Shown here piece by piece: positions 58,546 through 64,000 of a DNA stretch of 64,000 bases. Made by a program: the position numbers and the translations under genes. Source of the DNA: Rhea pennata (Eukaryota; Chordata; Aves; Rheiformes; Rheidae); NCBI RefSeq assembly GCF_028389875.1, contig NC_084668.1, forward strand, positions 17,689,993-17,753,992. The letters run 5' to 3'. The notes beneath the pieces were generated by a model. The model worked only from the letters and a program-made list of their open reading frames with translations. It ran no database searches and had not been told where the DNA came from. Each line of letters starts with the position of its first letter. Within the stretch, counting starts at the first letter, position 1.

Positions 58546-61173
58546 CGGTGCTCTCATGTACCTTGCCCTCCTCATGCAAACCCTCCCCGCGCAGAGCTGC
58601 ACATCAACCTCCCCGTCCTTCCTCCACGCAAAGCCCTGGCCTGGCTCCCCAGAACACAGAAGGATGCAAATCCTCATGCAGGGACTGGCTGGGTTTGGGG
58701 GAGACACCAATACACAACTCAGGCAGCAACCTATACCTCGTCCCCTGCCAGCTTGGCACAGACCTTGGCACTGACTCTGGGCTCTGACATGGGAGCCAAG
58801 ATCTGGGGACGGTGCATATAGGGAGAGGGCTGAGGGCCAAGCAGATCCCTGGTGCCTAAAGCCCCAGAGGTGACTTCCTGCAGGATTTGAAGGGGAGAGC
58901 ATGTGCAAGCCCTGAAGATGCCCAGCAAGTGACACCCTATTAAGGCAGTCTGGTCCCGGAAAGTGAGCCAGATGGGCTCAGGGATCGAGCAGGATTTATA
59001 TCTGCCCAGAAACCAAAAGACAGCACAAGGCAACAGTTCCCCAGCTCTGCCAGGCACCTGGATCAGCTTGCCCTGGGTCCTATCCCTCCAGGCTCTTGGG
59101 TGCTAATCCTGATTAACAGCCATTCCCCTGGCAACACAGCCCATAGGTCGTTGTGACTGCCCATGGCCACCCATGGCATTAGAGGACGTCACAACTTCCC
59201 AGTGCTCCCAGCCCTGCTGCTGCTGGGCTAACAGGGCTGGGACAGGGAGAGCAGGCTGGGGAGACTGGAGTGCGTGGGGAGTAATTCCTGGTGCTTGCAT
59301 GCCCAGGTGCTGCCAAGATACCTCAGAGAGGCCTTTCTGCAGCATCTGGGATAGCTTGCCATGCGGGTCAAACAGTCCCAGGGGCTGGTAGCCAGGCTCT
59401 GCTCCGGGACCACGCAAACCTGCATCGCATGGAGTCACCAAAGGAGAGCAAAGCACAGGGCAGCATCTCCCCCCGGCCCTGCTTGGTGAGATACCATCTA
59501 CCGCCAGGCTCTGCACCCGGGGGAAGCACATGTGGCAACTAGAGTGGCACAGGCAGGAGGCTCTGGCTTTGCTCAGTGTTATTAATTTTGCTGTGTTTGA
59601 TCCCAGTCTGACTCGGGTGGCTGCAGGGGGTTGTGTGGATCAGGGGATGTGTTGTGCTTGGCTTTTCAACTTTGTCAGGCTTAGTGGCAGGAGACAGAGC
59701 CCAGAGATGTGGTCCAAAGGGGCCTGTGGCTGTGTGACCATGACAGCCAGCACTGTGCAGCATCAGTGCACCACGCAGTTGCTCCTGTTGGGCTAGGACA
59801 GGGCACTGGGCTCCTGGGAGACACAGGGAGCTCAGCACCCCCAGAGATGCTCTTGGTGTTTGATGCTTTTCAGCACCACCTGTTGGAAAGTTTCCAAGCA
59901 TCTGCCTAGGCACGGAGCTGAGAACGTGGCTTTATCTCCATGGCTTGCAGAGCCAGCCCAGGGGTGAAGCAGGGCTGTCCTGCTCTGGTCAGGGGCTGCT
60001 GAGCCTCATCCTGTGCACGGATCAGCTGCAGAGAGGAGGGCTGATCCAGAGCAAAGTGCAGCAGGAATCATCCCCTCCGTCCCCAGCCTTGGGGGAGCAC
60101 ACGATCGCTGCCGTTCCCTCCAGAGCTGTGCTGGCTGCATGGCCGCAGCTGCGGAGGGGAAGGTCCTGTGGATGGGAGAAGAGGGAGTAAAGGCACTCAC
60201 AGCCCCAGAACATCTTCCCTTAAAATCTCATTTCCCAGGTGTGTCTTCTCATGCCGCTCTGCCCAGGTTCCTGGGGACACTAAACGGCAGAGGGGAGAGT
60301 GAGGGAGAGCCAATTCCGTGGAGAAGAGAGACACAGGTCTGGCCTCGCCTGTCTCCCGGGCTCCTTCGCCTCTGGCCCCTGCTGCACACACGCTCTGCAG
60401 GTTGGGGCTCAGCCCAGGTTATTCCACCTTGGCAGCACTTGCAGGGAGGCTGCAGGAAGGGCTCAGGGCTCTGCGGTAGCCGCAGAGCATGCCGGCACGG
60501 CCCCGCTGACCCCGGGCTGCAGCCAGTTCCCGTGCTGCCAGAGCGGCCTGTGTGCCGGCCGGGAGCACCTGGGAACAGGGTATCTGCAGGGCAGGACAGG
60601 AGCGTGCCCAGGGCTGTCAAAGAAATCACAGCAGGAGCCAGGCACGGCCAGACAAGGGGCATGGGGCACCTGGTCCCCCCAAATGACTGGCACATCCCCC
60701 AGCTCTGCGGGGCTTGCTGCTGCCTGCGCAGGGTGAGGGGAGACGAAGCCCACCTGGCACCCAGCTGCTGGCTACACTGCTCCCAGGAGCCCCAGTTTGC
60801 CCAGCAGCCCTGAACCCCGAGGCTGAGCGCTACACTGCTCCTCAAAAGCAGCACAGGGCTGTCCTGGGCTAGACCCCCGGCCCACCTGCAGCCCTGCACA
60901 GTGCGTGCAGGCGGCCAGGGCTTGCACCAGGAGGGGGTAGCCGGCCTGCACGGCATGGGCGAGCGGCAGGGCGCTGCCTGGCCCAGGGCAGCCCGGCGCA
61001 GGGACAGACGGACCCTGGAGGGCTGGGAAGTGCAGCTCCCGAGTCAGCCACCTGGGCACGGCGCTGGGCAGAGGTGGGGGGTGCCACAAAGGATGGAGAC
61101 CTCCCCCCAGTCCTCTGCCCCGTTCGCCCCCTGCCCGCTCCTGCGCTCCCTCCCCACCCCCTGCGGCTGTCAG

Positions 61174-61404
61174 CAGTTAGCGCTGCCTCAGTGCCAGCAG
61201 ACCATTAAGACCTACCTGGGCCTTTGGCGGAGCCTGGAGAGCTCCACCCCGTGCCAGGCCTATGCCAGGGCAGGGGAGCACTGCCAGGGCTCCCTGTTGC
61301 AGCTGCGGCTCTGCAGAGCTGCTGGGGTGCAGGAGCCAGGCTGCCCCTTCCCCACCGGGCTGCTGCAGGCAGAGGTGGCAGCCGTGTGGGATGTGTGTCC
61401 CCAG
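61174..61404 (+). CDS. Possible unassigned cysteine-rich exon (low confidence)
   Basis: A 231-base open segment is bounded by a pyrimidine-rich acceptor (…GGCTGTCAG|) and a donor-like CCCCAG|GTGTGA, in phase 0 at both ends. It encodes 77 residues with six cysteines at positions 7, 27, 37, 47, 57 and 75. Elements such as TIKTYLGLWRSL, CQAYARAGEHC and AEVAAVWD resemble, weakly, the neuritin (NRN1/NRN1L) family, but one neuritin cysteine is missing and no exon with a signal peptide or GPI signal was found. It lies about 500 bases from MIR375 on the opposite strand. Chance openness in GC-rich DNA is quite possible. Confidence 0.17.
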
Positions 61405-61479
61405 GTGTGATGAGCGTGGCTTTCCTACCGTGCCAGGCACACGTACTCCGAGTCCTGGGTGCCACAGCCTGCAGGGGAG

Positions 61480-61870
61480 CAAGGTAGTGTGTGCATCTGC
61501 TGCATGTCACGAATGCCATGAGTGCAAACGCCACATGGGTCCCCTGTCCTGCATGTGTGCAGGTCCCATGGCATCATGCACGCCGTGTACTGGTTGTATC
61601 TTCTGTGTGCACACTGCCTGTCGCTCGCTTCATGCACGCGCCCTGCACAGGTCACATGTCATGCATGAGTCTGAGTGAAGGTCGCACGTTGTGTGCACGT
61701 CCTCCGTGAGCCCTGCACGCGGGCTGCGTGTTCATTGTGCCATGCCTGTGGCAGGCCAGGTTGCATGTCACACACGTGCTGCACAGCCGATGTGCTCTCA
61801 ATACGTGAGCTGCACGTTTCGGTGCATGAGACATGCAGCACCGGTGCACAGCTGGTGTTGCATGTGTGCG
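61480..61870. repeat. TGCATG/GCACGT-rich degenerate repeat
   Basis: Short palindromic words such as GCATGT, TGCACG, CATGCA and GTGTGC recur without a fixed period. It borders the MIR375 hairpin on its downstream side. Confidence 0.5.
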
Positions 61871-61899
61871 TGCCTGTCGCACGCTTGCAGACGGGCTGG

Positions 61900-61973
61900 A
61901 CCTGCCTAACGCGAGCCGAACGAACAAAACGTTCAGGTCAGGTCTTGCACGTGGGGCTCGACGCCAGGCAGGT
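61900..61973 (-). ncRNA. MIR375: MIR375 precursor hairpin
   Basis: The minus strand contains mature miR-375-3p at 61928-61907, starting TTTGTTCG and ending CTCGCGTTA. The last bases are GTTA where mammals have GTGA. The 5p arm, starting GCGTCGAGCCCC (61964-61941), pairs with it, and CCTGCC/GGCAGG plus an A-T pair close the stem at 61900-61973. The loop-proximal CCTGA..CGTTTTG matches the human precursor. miR-375 is an islet, pituitary and epithelial-endocrine miRNA that restrains insulin secretion and supports islet cell mass. In human it lies between CRYBA2 and CFAP65 on the same strand as CRYBA2, exactly the arrangement here, about 9.8 kb 5' of CRYBA2. Confidence 0.96.
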
Positions 61974-62238
61974 GCAGAATCGCTCCAGGCTCGGACGGCG
62001 TGGGCTTGAGCGTGCTCTGTTGTGGGCTCCCGGGAGCCCCTTCCCCATCCTTCCTACCGAGCTGGGTCCGGGCAGGCTGGGGAGCAGATGTCCTAGCTGC
62101 ACCTGCTGCTCTGAACCGGCTCCTCCGGGAGTAAAGTCCGGAAGGTGGCTGCTTGAGGCTTGCTGCCTGAGAAAGCCAAACAGAGCAGGGGCGGGTTAAA
62201 CTGGCACGGCAGGGTGGGGAGGGACTGGGGAAAAATAG

Positions 62239-62349
62239 AGAAGGAAGAAGGAAAAAAAGGAAGGAAGGAAGGAAGAAAGAAGAAAGAAAAAAAGAAAGAA
62301 AGGAAGGAAGGAAGAAGAAAGAAAGAAAGTAAATGGGTGGGTGGGTGGG
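62239..62349. repeat. GGAA/GAAA microsatellite followed by (GGGT)n
   Basis: GGAA and GAAA units run from 62239 to about 62330, then GGGT units to 62349. It falls between the MIR375 hairpin and its putative promoter, so it would be within the primary transcript. Confidence 0.9.
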
Positions 62350-62599
62350 GAATAGAAAGGAAGAGAAAAGACGTGAGAGAGAAGGGAAGAGTTAAAGGAA
62401 GGGGACAGCTGGGACAGCATCCCCTGAGCCCACCCTCCTCCCTCCCGGGAGTTCGGTGGGAGCTGCTGAACTCCCCGTCCTGGCGCCCAGGGAGCCCCAG
62501 GGTACCCCCAGGCAGGAGCCCCGCACCCCAGCGCCCTGCTCCCAGCCGGGCGCCCAGGAGCCCAGAGCGGGTGCGACGGGCTAGAGCACCTCACCTGAC

Positions 62600-63110
62600 T
62601 CCGGTGACACGCTGGCAGGTCGCAGGTGAGCGCCTTCGCCTTCCCCCGCCGGCTCGCGAGCAGAAAATGAGGGTGACGCCGGCTGGATGGGGCTTTTATA
62701 GCCCTGATAAAAATAGCTCTGGCTGGCCAGTGATCGGGGGGCCGGAGAGATGTGCGCGAGCAGAGACAGGCGAGAGGGCTGGGCCGGCCGCGGCGAGCCC
62801 TCTCCCCAGCACACCTGTCACGGCTCCGTGTTTGCTCAGCGCAAATATTGACCCAGGGAAGGCAGCCCGGGCCAGGAGGCGATTAGCCCACCTAGATTAG
62901 AGGCAGAGCAGGTCTCTATGCAAACTCTCCAGGGCTGCCTTTGTTAATGGGAGCCTGATGGGCTGATAGGAGCCAGGAGCCTGGGTGCTGGGGCGGGCGA
63001 TGGGGAGGAGGAGGTGGCGGGGGGGGGGGGGGGGGAGGAGGAGACATTCATTAACCTGCGTTGGAACAACACCAGCTGTCACTTTTCCACCCACCTGCCT
63101 GGCTCACTTT
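62600..63110 (-). promoter_or_regulatory. MIR375: Candidate MIR375 primary-transcript promoter/enhancer
   Basis: TATAAAAG lies on the minus strand at 62700-62693, about 720 bases upstream of the hairpin, so transcription could begin near 62665. Just upstream in the gene's direction are an ATAAAAATAG MEF2-like core (about 62706-62715), TGTTTGC (62829-62835) and TATTGAC (62846-62852), which are FOXA-like, GATTAG cores near 62880-62900, TTTGTTAATG near 62940 and CAGCTG near 63072. Pancreatic factors are known to bind the mammalian Mir375 promoter. The start site is inferred. Confidence 0.5.
63019..63035. repeat. G17 homopolymer
   Basis: Seventeen G inside the candidate MIR375 promoter region. 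Confidence 0.9.
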
Positions 63111-64000
63111 GCAGCCCGGGGTGAGGAGAGAGCAGGCGAGCAGAGGAGGGGGGCCAGGGGAGGCAGGTGTGGGGGTACCCTGCCTGGGCAGCCCTGGGAA
63201 GGAGTCTGCTCCTTTGCAATGCTTTGGGCTGCTGGAAGGCGAGGGAGCAGCAAGACCCTGGAGCAGGAAAGCAAAGGGGGATCTCTCCGCTCCCTATCCC
63301 CAAGAGCCTGACACTGAGTGCCAGTGATGGCAGGGACCACTTCATCTCCCTGCTAATCCTGGAGACCTCTGGGCACACCAGAGATGCAGACTTCATCAAG
63401 AGGAGCCCCACAGACCTCTGAGCTGGGCAATAGAGTAGAGCTTCTCAAAAACACCTCTGCTCACTCTGTTCCAGAGTGTTTCCAGCACAGCCACGCTGGC
63501 CAGGAGCCAGCTCTACCAATGCGTTGGCAAGAACAGGATGTGTTTCACTTTGTGTGCACATGTCTTACCTTGGGGGCACTTCATCTCAGAGTTACACCAG
63601 TCTCCAGCATCAGGGATGTGTTATCTGCCCAGTGTGGAGCAACCTGTGCAGACACTCCGAACACTGGGTCTGGGGGCAGCATGCAGAGCTCACGGGGGCC
63701 CGGAGCAGGTTAGACACGTTCCTGCGGCACCCAGCCACGCCGCCCAGTCCTGACAGTCCCCAGCTGATCTCGCCTGCAGCCAGCGCAAGCTGGGATATCT
63801 CTCTGGGTTACTCCGGCACCCGCAGCACTTTGGATAACAGAGCATGAAGTGCAGTTGTGGTGGCAGGAGAAGCTCCTTTGTGCGAGTGCACTGATGTGTT
63901 TGTTTGTGTAGACGGGTGTGTTTGCGGGTGGGGAAAGGGGTAACGCTGCTTTAACCCCCACGGCGGACACCTGCAGGGCTGCTGGCTCTGGGTGTGCATT
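63111..64000. other. Intergenic right end, nothing recognised
   Basis: No gene, repeat or RNA is supported here. In human the next gene on this side is CFAP65. Confidence 0.55.

Larger units (their letters stand above)
52210..61173. other. CRYBA2-MIR375 intergenic interval
   Basis: GC-rich sequence with the elements at 54.4 and 55.0 kb and the CA repeat at 58.2 kb. No CFAP65 or other coding exon was recognised on either strand. Confidence 0.6.

Noticed and set aside
52210-64000. CFAP65 exons expected from synteny
   Set aside because: No recognisable exon on either strand; the gene presumably lies to the right of the window.

Overview
This is vertebrate nuclear DNA from a sauropsid, most likely a crocodilian or turtle. 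The protein-coding genes have introns, CpG islands and AATAAA signals. There is a CR1 LINE fragment of the kind common in crocodilian and turtle genomes, plus several worn MIR-like fragments. The crystallin and miRNA sequences look non-mammalian. The species assignment is inference. The gene order CDK5R2 (+), FEV (-), CRYBA2 (-), MIR375 (-) matches the block on human 2q35 between WNT10A and CFAP65/IHH. Neither WNT10A nor CFAP65 coding sequence is visible in the window.

Layout. 1-27.1 kb is non-coding, with simple repeats and several AT-rich, motif-dense blocks that look like conserved regulatory elements; this corresponds to the WNT10A-CDK5R2 interval. 27.2-29.4 kb is the intronless CDK5R2 gene (p39, a neuronal CDK5 activator) in a strong CpG island, with a small upstream ORF ending one base before the main ATG. 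29.4-38.1 kb is intergenic. 38.1-44.4 kb is FEV (Pet-1, the serotonergic ETS factor) on the minus strand with three coding exons; intron 1 carries about 650 bp of GGAA/GGAT repeat and intron 2 carries the CR1 fragment. 44.4-48.8 kb is intergenic with an 83-bp tandem repeat and one conserved-looking block. 48.8-52.2 kb is CRYBA2 (beta-A2 crystallin), minus strand, one non-coding and four coding exons, with a TATA box and a Maf-response element; an A27 tract sits exactly where the mRNA would be cleaved. 52.2-61.9 kb is intergenic. 61.90-61.97 kb is the miR-375 hairpin (minus strand), with a TATA-containing, FOX-motif-rich candidate promoter at 62.6-63.1 kb.

The genes do not form an operon. CDK5R2 and FEV are tail to tail; FEV, CRYBA2 and MIR375 run head to tail on the minus strand. 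Their known domains of expression (neurons, serotonergic neurons, lens, endocrine pancreas/pituitary) differ, so the many motif-dense non-coding blocks are probably tissue-specific enhancers. No clearly new system was found. The items most worth a second look are the templated A-tract at the CRYBA2 poly(A) site, the GGAA repeat inside the ETS gene FEV, the CDK5R2 upstream ORF, and an unassigned six-cysteine open exon-like segment next to MIR375.
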